Positions 1 to 10,820 of a stretch of DNA of 64,000 nucleotides are shown piece after piece. This stretch comes from Amphibalanus amphitrite. Its lineage: Eukaryota; Arthropoda; Thecostraca; Balanomorpha; Balanidae. A program made the position numbers and the translations under genes. The stretch covers positions 212,001-276,000 of the forward strand of contig NW_024882189.1 in NCBI RefSeq assembly GCF_019059575.1. The letters are read 5' to 3'. A model generated the notes under the pieces. The model was not told the DNA's origin. It searched no databases and saw only the letters and a program-made list of their open reading frames with translations. How positions within the stretch are numbered: position 1 is the stretch's first letter; the number at the start of each line of letters is the position of its first letter.

Positions 1-924
1 GACGTGCTCCATGTATCGCCCGGTCAGTAACCGTGCCGATAAAACGCCTGTCCGCTTTGTATGTACCTATACGATACCCCGCAGCTGGCCGCTATAAACT
101 GACATCAAAGCAGGAAACCTGTGGGATCACCTGGCCGTAAACGTTCAACTTTTCTATGAACGAGGACCGGCCGTCCAACAAAGGACCTGGGTGGAGCACC
201 TCAGGCCCAGGAGTCGGGCTGTTTTCCGCGTCCGTGTACCGGGCCACCGCTACCTCCGACAGTTCAAGGATGCGCGCTGCTTGGAACAGCGGCCACCGGC
301 TCTACTTTTGGCGCCCACTCGTCTACATATGTATGTATATTGTCTGCGTCTAGTCCAGCTGTTGGCTCAGCTCAGCACTCTAAACTAAAGGCCTCCCGAT
401 GTGTAACAAAAGTATTCCTGCAATGCCTTCATCGATGGCCAGTTAGCTCGTGACGTGAGGTAGACATTGTCCCCTGGGCCGACTGTCCTTTGAATCTCAG
501 ACCGCGCCGTGTTGCGCACTACTTTGCTCTACCAATTCCTGTCCTCTGAATGAGTCGTGCTCGCTGCGGAAGTCGGTGGTCCCCGGCCGAACCTGCCCTG
601 GTCTATCTGCCCTGTCCTGGCCTCGCACTGTATAATGGCACCCCGCGGCGCTCCGTGAGTCCGTGGGTAATAAAGCCGGAGCTGCGGCCATCCTAATGTC
701 GAGTGGCCAACCCATTCAGTTCAGAGTCTCAGACCCAGCGGCCCTGACCCGCTGTGTGGGTGCCTCGAGAGCGCTGGGTAGTACAGGAAGGACACGCAGA
801 CACCACTGCTGACGTTCCAGTTTCTTATAACTCGGCTACTGAAGCCATTCGAGAGCTTGTCAGTTAGCGATAAACGGACTGTGTCTTTGGTTTATGTTGT
901 GGGTGAGATCAACCATTGACAGTA

Positions 925-1290
925 CCGCGGCCTCGCCCTCAGTTGGTACGGCCTTCGCTTCGCTCTCGCCCTGAGCTGGTAGTTACGGCCCCCGCCCCCT
1001 CCCTGATTGGTTCGGCCCTCGCCCTCTTCAGGTGGTAGGCAGTTAGGCACTAGGTGGTATGCGGTCCTTGCCCTTCTCAGTTGGTGCGTCCCTCGCCCTC
1101 AGCTGGTAAGGCCATTGTTCCCTAGTTGGTAAGGCTCTCGCACTCCTTAGCTGGCCATCGCCCTTCTCGGTTAAGTCCTCGCTCTCAATTCGTACGGCCC
1201 TCGCCCTTAGGTGATAGGTCATACGGCCCTCGCTCTCAGTTGGTACGGCCCTCGCTCTTAGCAGGTACATACGACCATCGTTCTCTTTGT
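925..1290. repeat. degenerate minisatellite (CGGCCCTCGCYCTCAGTTGGTA-like)
   Basis: Roughly 20-30 bp units built on CGGCCCTCGCCCT followed by CAGTTGGTA recur with many substitutions and spacing changes. The open frames of about 100-200 codons crossing it on both strands are a by-product of the repeat. Confidence 0.7.
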
Positions 1291-1360
1291 CATCAGTCTG
1301 GGCTGGTTGAGTCAAATTACCCCGAGGCGCGGCCGTTTGTTGCAACACGTCCGGTGGGCA

Positions 1361-1421
1361 GAGTGGCGGGGGAGCGGCAGAGTGGCGGGGAGCGGCAGAG
1401 TGGCGGGGGAGCGGCAGAGTG
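1361..1421. repeat. three-copy ~20-bp minisatellite
   Basis: Three tandem copies of GAGTGGCGGGGGAGCGGCA differ only by the length of the G run. Confidence 0.85.
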
Positions 1422-2720
1422 CGGAGCCACTCACCTGTTTGCTGACAGCGCGCCTCGTGTGCACCGCACCACTCGGCAAAAACCTCCGCTCGCGCTGCTG
1501 TCCGGGGAGGGTGGCCGGGGCATCGGCCGCGCCGGCCGCCAGTGCAGCGGACGCACTGGCTGCTGGGCTGCAGCTGAGAGCAGAGCTCTCGGCTGCAGCC
1601 CGGCCGTCGGAATTAACTCGCCAGATGTCGGACTGACCGACAGGTGGGACCGGTGTATGGTGCCCTCGGGCCCAAGAGCCTCGGTCACACTGTCCCCGCG
1701 CCGACCTGAGAACTGTGTTACTTGTTGTCAGCGACTCAGCCCCTGTTGTTAGATGTAAGCGCGCCCGCTATTCTGGCCGCCGCTCGTGACGTCACTCACT
1801 GACCGGGCGGTCAGGCGGCCCGGGCGGTCAGGCGGCCCGGGCGGTGTGTGCCGGCCGGCCGATAGCCCGGGGCGCGGCCCAGCCGACCCCGGAGGCGGCC
1901 GCGCCGGACGGAGACCAGTCGCGCTCGGAACGCCACCCCGCAGGTACGGCCTAGATTGCCGACCCTTGCACACGGGCTCTGACGGGACGGCGCGTCTCTG
2001 GTGACGGGTGGGTTCGGACTCGCTGCCGACTCAGTGCACCCCGACACCACACCAGACGGAGTCATCCGCGGGTGACTCCATTGCACTCTGGTGTCAGTCC
2101 GAATTAACTTGTCCCCCCCCCCCCACAAACTTATAACTCAAACATATCTGGGCATATCGATCTTGATTATTCGGCATTATAGTTCCTCGTTGTGCATTGT
2201 TAATTTTGGCACAGTATATCTTGTTCTTCTCTTCCGTTGTGCTCACGGTGAATACAATTAACTCGTGTCATATTGCATCTGGGAGAGGGCCTCGACCGGC
2301 CTAGCAGCCGTCATACCATATCTTTTTTATAACGTAATTCGGCCAACGTTTTTTTTTTTTCAGACACCGTAGGTAGGTACTACACATACAGTCCACTTAC
2401 CAGCCAGAATATCTCAACAACTGAGAGCTGTTTACAACGGTCAAAGAGGCTCGGTCACCCCGCCCGCTCCCTGCAGATCTGACGGTGACCTGTGGAGAGC
2501 TGCCGCCGCGGTCACCGAGCTCCTGAGAGTTACCTGAGACGACCTCGCAGTCGGACGGAGCTGTGTCTAATTTACCCCGTCCCTACGTGCCGAGCTTGTT
2601 TGTCTGACTGAGCTGGGTCTGTTGCCGTACCTACCTTCTGACAAAGTGACCTACATATGTGTTACCGTACTGGTGGGAGTGTCTGTTTGTTGCAAGGCTC
2701 CCAGCGGAGTTTGCTAGCGC

Positions 2721-2880
2721 ACTGACACGGTGAGCCGTTTGTTGCCGACTGACGACTGAGCGGTGTTTGTTAGCACACTGACACGGTGAGCTGTTTGTTG
2801 CCGACTGACGACTGAGCGGTGTTTGTTAGCACACTGACACGGTGAGCTGTTTGTTGCCGACTGACGGAGTGAGCCGTGCT
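2721..2880. repeat. 56-bp tandem repeat, nearly three copies
   Basis: ACTGACACGGTGAGC recurs at 2721, 2777 and 2833, exactly 56 bp apart, with only single-base differences between copies. The near identity implies a recent duplication. Confidence 0.9.
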
Positions 2881-4696
2881 CATTTCGGTCCTGACCGACC
2901 GAGTGTTGTTTGTCGGTCCATCTCCGTTCGGCGCCGACTGTGCGCTGGTGAAAGCCGGCCGCTGGGCGGACCGGGCCGCGGGGCCTGTTGGAGAGGTCGG
3001 CCGGGAGGGTGGAGCGGGCCGGGCCGGAGGGGTGTTCACGGGCACCGCACACTGCTGCGTGCGGTGTGTGCGGTACGTCCAGCAGGCGTGGGGGTAGGGG
3101 ATGGGTAGGCGGCTCTGACGTCACGGCTGCGTGCGGTGGACGGTCCGCTGTGGCCAGTCCCGACCGGCCACAGCGGTCGCTGTGTGCGGTGACGCAAGGC
3201 TGACGTAGGGACGCAGTGGGCGGAGCTTGGAGGCTGTGTGCGGTCCGACCGCACACAGGGTCCGTGAACAGCCCTCGGGCCGGGCTGACGGCCGCTGCGG
3301 GCTCAGAGAGAGGCGAGCACCAGACAGCGCGGTGCCGCGAACTGCAGCCGAGCCGACCGCCTCCGGGAACGGCCGTCGGCCGGAGACCAGATTGCACCGG
3401 CAGATGTCGGAAACATACCCGGAACGAACAGAGACCACCAGCGGTCAGCACATAAACCAATGGGCTTATAGGAGAACTGATAGCGTGCAGCCCTGCCACA
3501 GTTGATTGAAAATATACCGGGTACTGGGCCCAGCTGTATATACCTGCAGTCAGGACCGAGAGTCTGGTCTGAGCGGTAGAAGTAGACGGTAAACAGTCGT
3601 GGGCACGGCGTCCGGGCCGGTGCGTCACGGGCAGCGCTCGGTCCGGTCACCGGTGTGCCGTCCGGTGTCCACATTTCACGGGATGCTGATCCGTGATGTG
3701 TTAACACCGCCGCCCTCTGTGTTGGTTCCGTGCAGGCGGTGGCGAGGCTGAACCCCACTGCAGGACACGCTGTTTGTACAGTGATTCCGTTCGGGTTTCC
3801 GGTCCGATCACACCGCCGCGGCCCTGTATAGTCCGGTGTGGCCAGCTGTTACCAACTGACCGTCTTTGTCCCGGTGTGAACGGTCTTCCCGGGCCCGCGG
3901 CGCGTGCAGCGGGGTGGCGCCATGGTAACGGTGTAGGTACCGGGGGGTGACGCCGCCGGTCGTACCGAGTCTCCTCGTCACTGACCACAATGACCAGGGG
4001 TGCTCCGTCACGGTATATGTGGCCGAGGGGAGCGGGCTGTGGACGAGTATCACGGTGTCGGACAACCGACAGCCCGTGTCATGCTCCATCCGCAGAAGGC
4101 AAATGTAGTTAAACTCGCACCAAGTCACAAGTGCTCGCGAATCACTGGGCTTCCAGACCAAGTAGTGGTGCTCTAAATACAGCGACGCCTCTAATTATGA
4201 CAAACTGGAGTGTGTTACCATCTCAACTGGCGTCAATCAGCATAGCATGACACAGAAGCTCGCTGGCACTCCGTTTAACCTTGAAATGCAATCAGGGATG
4301 ATGATTTAATGCCTGGGATTCGTGAAAGCCTCAGTACCGACACATATCGCCCATAAGCCTTTGCCAGGCATCAGAAGCCCCTACGCTATAATACCTGACA
4401 GCGTTACTGCGTTCGCAGGCTTCGCCGGTACCGCTACATATAAAAATAGGCTGCACCTGCACGCTCCAGAAATCGGCTGATGTGCTTCTCCCAAGTGGAT
4501 GGCTCCGGGACACCACACGGCAGGGCGCGGGGACGGCAGACACTGGAGTGTGGAGGCTGAGCCGGAGGCGGCCTGGCGTGTCTGGAGCTAATGACATTGA
4601 CGGCCGAGTCTCATCCCGCAGCGGCTGTTTTAGTCAGCGGTTCCGCGCCTTCGGGTGAACCCGTGCTGTCTTTTGGAGCGCTGAGTAGAGTCTGAG
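2881..4696. other. GC-rich stretch without a recognisable gene
   Basis: Several overlapping open frames on both strands (for example minus-strand frames up to about 300 codons across 2714-3628) are low-complexity Arg/Pro/Ala/Ser translations of GC-rich DNA and resemble no family I know. No exon is called. Confidence 0.55.
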
Positions 4697-4730
4697 GTCT
4701 GTCTGTCTGTCTGCTGTCTGTCTGTCTGTC

Positions 4731-4791
<61 letters not shown>

Positions 4792-4945
4792 GTCTGAGTC
4801 TGGGTCTGAGGCAGAGTCTGAGTCTGAGGAAGAGTCTGAGGAAGAGTCTGAGTCTGAGTCAAAATCTGAGGAAGAGTCTAAAGAGGCAGAGTCTGAGTGT
4901 GAGACCGAGTCTGAGTCTGAGGAAGAATATGAGGCAGAGTCGAGG
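4697..4945. repeat. (GTCT)n microsatellite followed by GAGTCT-rich tract
   Basis: About 95 bp of (GTCT)n with two phase slips is followed by about 150 bp of GAGTCTGAG(GAA) units. The second part translates as a Ser/Glu-rich frame on the plus strand. It has no plausible gene context and is best read as simple sequence. Confidence 0.9.
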
Positions 4946-5122
4946 GAGTGCGGTGCCATGTGGACACTGGAGATGACGGAGCGTCCGCCGCCCACATCTG
5001 CATACACAGGCGCGCCGTGCATAATTCCGTCCCGGGAGGCGTGTTTTGGTTGGCCAGCCCTCCCTCGGCCGACTGCGGGATGAAATGGCCGCCATTCCCG
5101 GCCATCATCGGGCACATGAAGG

Positions 5123-5296
5123 AGCGGCACAGCGCAGACAGCGGGTCTTCAGGAACGGTTCAGCTCAGACAGCGGGGTTGGAGGAACAGCACAGGTCAGA
5201 CAGCGGGGTTGGAGGAACGGCACAGCTCAGACAGCGGGGTTGGAGGAACGGCACAGCTCAGACAGCGGGGTTGGAGGAGCAGCACAGCTCAGACGG
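5123..5296. repeat. ~31-bp minisatellite
   Basis: Units of about 31 bp containing GGTTGGAGGAACGGCACAG and CTCAGACAGCG repeat four to five times with few substitutions. Confidence 0.85.
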
Positions 5297-6099
5297 CGAG
5301 CTCTCAGAGCTCTCAGAGGGCTGTCAGGGCTGTCAGAGATCCGTGCCATTAGCTCAATCGTGCCTGCAATTGACGGCCATTATCCCCTCGCAGCGATTGT
5401 TTAGCAAATGGCGCTTTTACGGGCGCCGTGTAATGACGGATTGCGTAACGGCGGATAGCACGCCGAGCCCTCAGTCGCAGTTGTGCCCCCGGCGGCTGCA
5501 CCTGTCAACAGGGAGCTGGGAGTTGTGGGGCCGGCGCTGTGCACGCTGCGTTGGCAGCTCACAACGCGGTACACGTCCGCTGCGCCAGGGGATGACAGCT
5601 CGGTACACTGACGGCATTAGATGCCTCTCGGTACTCGTATATTGATATACGGAGTCGGCAGCGGAGCGTGCGTAGCCGCCGTAAGGAAGCGGCGGTCGTC
5701 TCCAGGGACGGACCGAGTCCGCTCAGAGCAGACCACAGAGCTCGTGCAGTCATCATCGGGTCTGGCAGACCCGCACTGTGGCCGACCCTGGACCGAAGGC
5801 GGCGCCCTCCGCGGGCACCACCGCGCCTTCAGATCAGTGAACCGGGGCTTCTGACATAGGGCTAGTACTTAGTAGGGTAAACGGCTTGTGGAGGGTAACA
5901 GGGGCCAGGGTCCTGGGAACGGTATACCGCTCTGAGCACCCATCATCAGATGTTTGGAGACCTGCTTCAGTGCTGGAGGCTAGCAGAGGATTCGCATACT
6001 TATATTCGGAGACAAAGGCGGCAGTGCTTATTTGATCAGAGCCGTTCTGCGGCCTGCGCCGACATCCGCCGCCTTCAGCGATTCCGCCAGTGGGAGCCG
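5297..6099. other. GC-rich stretch without a recognisable gene
   Basis: No coding, RNA or mobile-element signal that I can support lies between the two flanking minisatellites. Confidence 0.55.
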
Positions 6100-7205
6100 T
6101 CCTCAGCCGTCCGCCAGTGTTACCCGCCGTCAGCGATTCCGCCAGTGGTGGCCGTCCTCAGCCGTCCGCCAGTGTTACCCGCCGTCAGCAATGTCCGCCA
6201 GTGTTACCCGCCGTCAGCAATGTCAGCCAGTGTTACCCAATGTCAGCAATGTCCGCCAGTGTTACCCAATGTCAGCCGGTGTTACCCAATGTCAGCAATG
6301 TCAGCCGGTGTTACCCGCCGTCAGCAATGTCAGCCAGTGTTACCCAATGTCAGCAATGTCCGCCAGTGTTACCCAATGTCAGCCGGTGTTACCCAATGTC
6401 AGCAATGTCAGCCGGTGTTACCCGCCGTCAGCAATGTCAGCCGGTGTTACCCGCCGTCAGCAATGTCAGCCAGTGTTACCCAATGTCAGCAATGTCAGCC
6501 AGTGTTACCCGCCGTCAGCAATGTCAGCCAGTGTTACCCAATGTCAGCAATGTCAGCCAGTGTTACCCGCCGTCAGCAATGTCAGCCAGTGTTACCCGCC
6601 GTCAGCAATGTCAGCCAGTGTTACCCGCCGTCAGCAATGTCAGCCAGTGTTACCCGCCGTCAGCAATGTCATCCAGTGTTACCCAATGTCAGCAATGTCA
6701 TCCAGTGTTACCCAATGTCAGCAATGTCAGCCGGTGTTACCCGCCGTCAGCAATGTCAGCCGGTGTTACCCGCCGTCAGCAATGTCCGCCAGTGTTACCC
6801 AATGTCAGCAATGTCCGCCAGTGTTACCCAATGTCAGCCGGTGTTACCCAATGTCAGCAATGTCAGCCGGTGTTACCCGCCGTCAGCAATGTCAGCCGGT
6901 GTTACCCGCCGTCAGCAATGTCAGCCAGTGTTACCCAATGTCAGCAATGTCAGCCAGTGTTACCCGCCGTCAGCAATGTCAGCCAGTGTTACCCAATGTC
7001 AGCAATGTCAGCCAGTGTTACCCAATGTCAGCCAGTGTTACCCGCCGTCAGCAATGTCAGCCGGTGTTACCCAATGTCAGCAATGTCAGCCAGTGTTACC
7101 CAATGTCAGCAATGTCAGCCAGTGTTACCCGCCGTCAGCAATGTCAGCCGGTGTTACCCGCCGTCAGCAATGTCAGCCGGTGTTACCCAATGTCAGCAAT
7201 GCAGT
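6100..7205. repeat. 1.1-kb minisatellite of 29-bp and 20-bp units
   Basis: The unit is GTGTTACCC plus either GCCGTCAGCAATGTCAGCC or AATGTCAGCAATGTCAGCC (29 bp). A shorter 20-bp form lacks one GTCAGCAAT. Roughly forty units run without interruption. Because 29 is not a multiple of three and no plus-strand stop occurs in any phase, all three plus-strand frames stay open for more than 400 codons. This is a property of the repeat and not evidence of a gene. Confidence 0.95.
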
Positions 7206-7939
7206 GTTATTGCTGCACGGTGCGTTTTCAGACGGACATTGGCTCAGACTTTTTTGCACTACGTAGGCAAACAATCGGTCACCGGGCGTTGCCGACGCGG
7301 CGGCTCTGCGCTCTTATTGACGCGCCGATAAACCGCCGCCGTCCATCCCGCAGTGCAGTCGGCAGTGACACTGCAAACACGGGCAGCCGCAAAAAGTGCA
7401 GGACCACAGTGAAATGATTGGCCAGAAATTTGGGCTCCGAGGTGGTCTCAGGTCAATCAGTCGTTTAGGCTACATCTTCGAGACATCAACGTTCGGAGAA
7501 GTCAGGCACATCCGTCGGTTCTGGGCCTTGGCTGTGTGTGGGGCCAGATCGGCGCCCCCGACCCAGCGCCCCGACCCGGCGCCCCCGGCCGGTGCCGTCG
7601 GCCGCTCCGATCACGAGCTGATCACGCCGCGGTCGGCCGCCAGCAGCGGGGGCGCGTGTGATCGTCCCCGGCTGACCGGTCCCTGGCTGAGAACTGAGAG
7701 ACGGTCACAGCTAACTGGGACCGGCCGCTGGGGACGCTGAGAGCTCCTGAGAGCTCCTTGTGCCGCTCCATGATGTCGCAATAGTTAGTTAGACGTACTT
7801 ACATGATTATCCCGAGTCTCAAATGTCGACAGTTGTCAACATTGTGTTAACTGCATAATGTGAACCAACCAACAATAAACCCTGAAGCAGGTAAGTACTT
7901 ACCCTCGCAGCTTACCGGTAAACGCCTCTCGTGAACGGT
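7206..7939. other. no recognisable gene
   Basis: GC-rich sequence between the 29-bp array and the LINE. Nothing further can be supported. Confidence 0.5.
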
Positions 7940-7966
7940 GCAGTGCTGCCGTAAAAACGCCAATAA

Positions 7967-9397
7967 CGCCAAAGCGCCAGCCTCGAGACCGGCCAAGTAC
8001 CCAGCGCATGGAAACGTGCAATCATCACACCAATTCCGAAGGGGAAGCAGGCACCATCTGATCCGTCGGGCACGCGCCCAATCTCGCTGCTACCGGCCAT
8101 CATGAAAGTGACCGAGAGAGCGGCCCAACTTCAGCTCACATCATACATGGAGTCACATCACCTACTGAGCGAGGCGCAGCACGGATACAGAAGGCAGCAT
8201 TCGTGTGAAACAGCTCTTCACGTGGTGACAGACGACATACTCGGAGCGATGGACAGAAGTGAAATCACTCTGTGGGCTATGGTAGACCTGTCAAAGTGTT
8301 TCGATATGGTACCGCACGATAAGCTATTAGAAAAGCTGTCTCTGTACGGAATAGACACTTTTTGGATCAAACATTATCTGGAAGGACATACCCAACAAGT
8401 ACAACTTACAAATAGTGCTCTTGGATCCGTATCTCGATCGTCTATCAGGGAGAATTCGGTTGGCGTTTACCAGGGCGGATCGATGAGTTGCGTTCTCTGG
8501 TGCATATTTGCCAATGACCTGTGCCTGCACGTTCCAGACTCAGTGCGCATAGTTCAGTTTGCTGATGATACACAGATATGGACTAGTGGAAAGAGACGCG
8601 ACCTACCTGCCCTGGTCAGTCGGATCGAAACTGCTCTGCAGTGTTTGTTTGACTGGTTCTGTCACCATGGAATGAAAGTGAACGCTGCAAAAACTGAGCT
8701 GATGGTATTTGGGAGTAGACAATTACTTGCTCTTACTCCTGATGTGTCTGTGAAATTTAATGCATCGACCATTCGAGCTACCAAAGAGGTGCGAAATCTA
8801 GGCGTCATTTTTGATCGAAACTTGTCTTTTCAGTCTCACGTCAGCCTGATCGTTCACAAATGCACAGGAATGCTGCTCGCCTTAAACAATGCAAAACATG
8901 TCCTGCCTCGCGGCACGATCAAGTATCTGATCGACGCGTTGGTGATATCAGCGATGCGGTACTGTCTGTCGGTGTTCGGCGTATGTGGTCAGACGGAGAA
9001 GCGTCGGCTACAAAAGCTGGTAAACTTTGCCGCGCGAGTGCTGAGCGGGCGACGCAAACATCAGCGCGTTGCTGACGTCATTTGTCATGTCAGATGGCTC
9101 ACTGCTGAGCAGCTTATTCAGTACCACAGGATTATGTCCGTACATCGACTTGTGACACACCGTGTGCCAGCGGTGCTTGCTGAAACCATTGGTCCCCCAG
9201 CGAGCCGGCTGCATCAGCACGACACTCGAGATGCCGACAGCTTGTCACTGCCGAGCATACATACGGAGGCGGGGCGGAATCGGCTGTGCTATAGCGCCGT
9301 GCAGGGCTATAACAGCGTGCGCAGAACGCAGGGCACTGTGAACAGGGCAGCCGTGAAAAGACACCTGAGGTCCGAGCGGTCGGCGTCCGGTAACTGA
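7967..9397 (+). CDS. LINE reverse transcriptase, N-terminally truncated
   Basis: The frame is open from just after a TAA at 7964 to the stop ending at 9397. The first Met is at 8102 (431 codons), but recognisable RT homology starts upstream of it: AWKRAIITPIPKG and RPISLLP lie before that Met, so 8102 is not the native start. The RT core follows in order: motif A DLSKCFDMVPHDKL, a motif B region around GVYQGGSMSC, catalytic FADDTQIW (FADD box at 8558-8569), then LGVIFDRNLSF and the thumb-like C-terminal part. The usual proline in the motif B turn (PQG) is replaced here (YQGG). In LINEs this enzyme copies the element RNA at a nicked target. No endonuclease domain is present, so this copy cannot be autonomous. 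Confidence 0.85.
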   Translation, partial: RQSASLETGQVPSAWKRAIITPIPKGKQAPSDPSGTRPISLLPAIMKVTERAAQLQLTSYMESHHLLSEAQHGYRRQHSCETALHVVTDDILGAMDRSEITLWAMVDLSKCFDMVPHDKLLEKLSLYGIDTFWIKHYLEGHTQQVQLTNSALGSVSRSSIRENSVGVYQGGSMSCVLWCIFANDLCLHVPDSVRIVQFADDTQIWTSGKRRDLPALVSRIETALQCLFDWFCHHGMKVNAAKTELMVFGSRQLLALTPDVSVKFNASTIRATKEVRNLGVIFDRNLSFQSHVSLIVHKCTGMLLALNNAKHVLPRGTIKYLIDALVISAMRYCLSVFGVCGQTEKRRLQKLVNFAARVLSGRRKHQRVADVICHVRWLTAEQLIQYHRIMSVHRLVTHRVPAVLAETIGPPASRLHQHDTRDADSLSLPSIHTEAGRNRLCYSAVQGYNSVRRTQGTVNRAAVKRHLRSERSASGN

Positions 9398-9469
9398 ATA
9401 ATTTTAGATGTTCCTATGTAACTGGTGCTCTTTATCTTCTTTTAGTTCATTTTAACCTTTTAACCCTGT

Positions 9470-9944
9470 TTAAAGGGACCCTCCCACCTTAACATTAGTT
9501 TTGAGTTGAGATAGCCAAGTTTGCGGCCAGGCTCAGAAACCACCATTTATCCTGGTCGCAACCCCCGCAGCTTTATGGTGTTCAAGAAATTTCTTCCCTT
9601 TACTTGCAGGGTGGGACCAGCGTGGTCCCTATCTCTTAACCATTACGGGAATCTGATGACGTCATCAGGCTTTCGAACGTCCGTTAAATGTTTGACTTAA
9701 ACGTTTTGTAGCACGCGGTGGTATATGCTGCTTTGCGCGCAACAAATGCCGCACTTTCAAATAAAGTCGCTAGGAACAGCGGAGATCCCAAAAAGTAAAC
9801 AAAAGTAAAAGTCTAATATCTTGAAAACCGGTGAATATTTTTCGATGAAATTTGGTAGATATTCGTTTTTGCTCTTTCTAAACCGAGCGACATGACTTTC
9901 ATGCCAATTCATTAACTTTTTTGAAGGTGGGAGGGTCCCTTTAA
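9470..9944. mobile_element. TTAA-flanked MITE, family 1 copy (inside the LINE 3' UTR)
   Basis: The terminal inverted repeats read AGGGACCCTCCCACCTT on the left and AAGGTGGGAGGGTCCCT on the right, each next to TTAA (9470-9473 and 9941-9944). There is no coding capacity. Two relatives lie at 54660-55212 and 55209-55705. TTAA target duplications are characteristic of piggyBac-type transposition, so this is probably a non-autonomous piggyBac-like element. The superfamily is inferred, while the termini are seen directly. Confidence 0.85.
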
Positions 9945-10032
9945 GTAGCTGCGTGTGAATGTTTACTCATGTCTTATTTTGTGACGTGCGGAAGTGAAAA
10001 GCCACACTTTTGAGTGGACCTTTTGTGAATAA

Positions 10033-10050
10033 ATATCTATCTATCTATCT
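10033..10050 (+). repeat. (ATCT)n 3' tail of the LINE
   Basis: Short tetranucleotide tail right after the AATAAA at the LINE 3' end. Several LINE clades end in such simple repeats instead of poly-A. Confidence 0.8.
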
Positions 10051-10530
10051 AAAGCCACCTGTTGCAGGCCGTTCCACCCTCCGGGCGGCGCCTGTAGCCG
10101 GTTCACGTCAGCCGCGCCGGCGGGACACGCGGGAGGAGCGTGCTCTCGGGGCCCCCGGGGGTCCTCCGCAGCGTCGGCTGGCCCGTGCCGTCCCCGCTCC
10201 CTGCCGCGTTTTTGTTCGCCCGATCGCCCGTCAGATGTTCCTCACGTAATCCGTCACATATTCCATTCTAATGCGGCCTCACCCAGTCCCGTCCAGTCCA
10301 CTGCATCTCCGGTCCCGTGCCGTCCTACCGGTCCGTGTTTGTTTCCCGGCCGGTCGGCGGACGGAGAGCAGCTGGCCCAGTCTGCCGGCCGGTCTGACGC
10401 TGTATACCGATCGGTCGATGAGCGGGTCCGCTGTCGCCGGCCGCCCGCAGCCCTTTCACCCCCTGCCGCCGACATTCCCTCCCTCCCTGCCCTCTGTTCG
10501 GTTCACAACAGGGCAGCGTCCCCGCACCCC

Positions 10531-10820
10531 TATTTAAAGTCCACAGTGGCCGGCGGCGGTGGCCGGGGCGCGGGGCGGAGCGCGCGGCGGGCGGGGTGCG
10601 GGGGCGGCGGCGCTCGGCGCGCGGCGGCGGCGGCCATCGGTCGTCAGTCGGCCCTCAGCTGAGCGGCCGTGAGCACGGTGGGGGAGTGGTCCGCCGTCAG
10701 ACGTGTAACGGACTGCCCGCCGCGGCCGGCCCGGCAGCTGCCTGCGTGAGGAGCATCGAGACAGAGAGAGAGAGAGAGCGGCACAGCAGCCGCCGACCGC
10801 CGCGCCGCGCCCACCCTCAG
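10531..10820 (+). promoter_or_regulatory. candidate TATA promoter and non-coding first exon
   Basis: TATTTAAAG at 10531 is followed by a GC-rich stretch with a (GA)n tract (10761-10778) and a good 5' splice site (CCTCAG|GTAAAC, exon end 10820). No ATG-initiated frame resembling a protein lies inside, so it would be a 5' UTR exon. The owner is unknown. It could belong to Atg1/ULK about 12 kb downstream or to a gene not visible here. Confidence 0.3.

Larger units (their letters stand above)
1..2720. other. GC-rich stretch without a recognisable gene
   Basis: No reading frame here resembles a known protein, and none is bounded by convincing start, splice and stop signals. The stretch contains two short minisatellites (listed separately), poly-C and poly-T tracts near 2113 and 2348, and otherwise unremarkable GC-rich sequence. 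Non-coding exons or introns of an unseen gene cannot be excluded. Confidence 0.6.
7940..10052 (+). mobile_element. 5'-truncated non-LTR retrotransposon (LINE)
   Basis: The element holds an open reverse transcriptase frame (7967-9397), a short 3' UTR and a 3' tail of (ATCT)n at about 10033-10050, just after an AATAAA at 10028. The left boundary is approximate: RT homology begins close to 7967 and the endonuclease region and ORF1 are absent, as expected for a 5'-truncated insertion. A separate TTAA-flanked MITE (9470-9944) sits inside the 3' UTR, so the MITE landed after the LINE. The RT motifs resemble the Jockey/CR1/L2 group, but I cannot assign a clade. Confidence 0.85.

Noticed and set aside
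4790..5083. Ser/Glu-rich acidic frame
   Set aside because: Translation of a GAGTCT simple-sequence tract with no gene context.
5950..7417. Three overlapping plus-strand frames of 413-461 codons
   Set aside because: They are the three phases of one 29/20-bp minisatellite; no start context, domain or flanking exon structure supports a protein.
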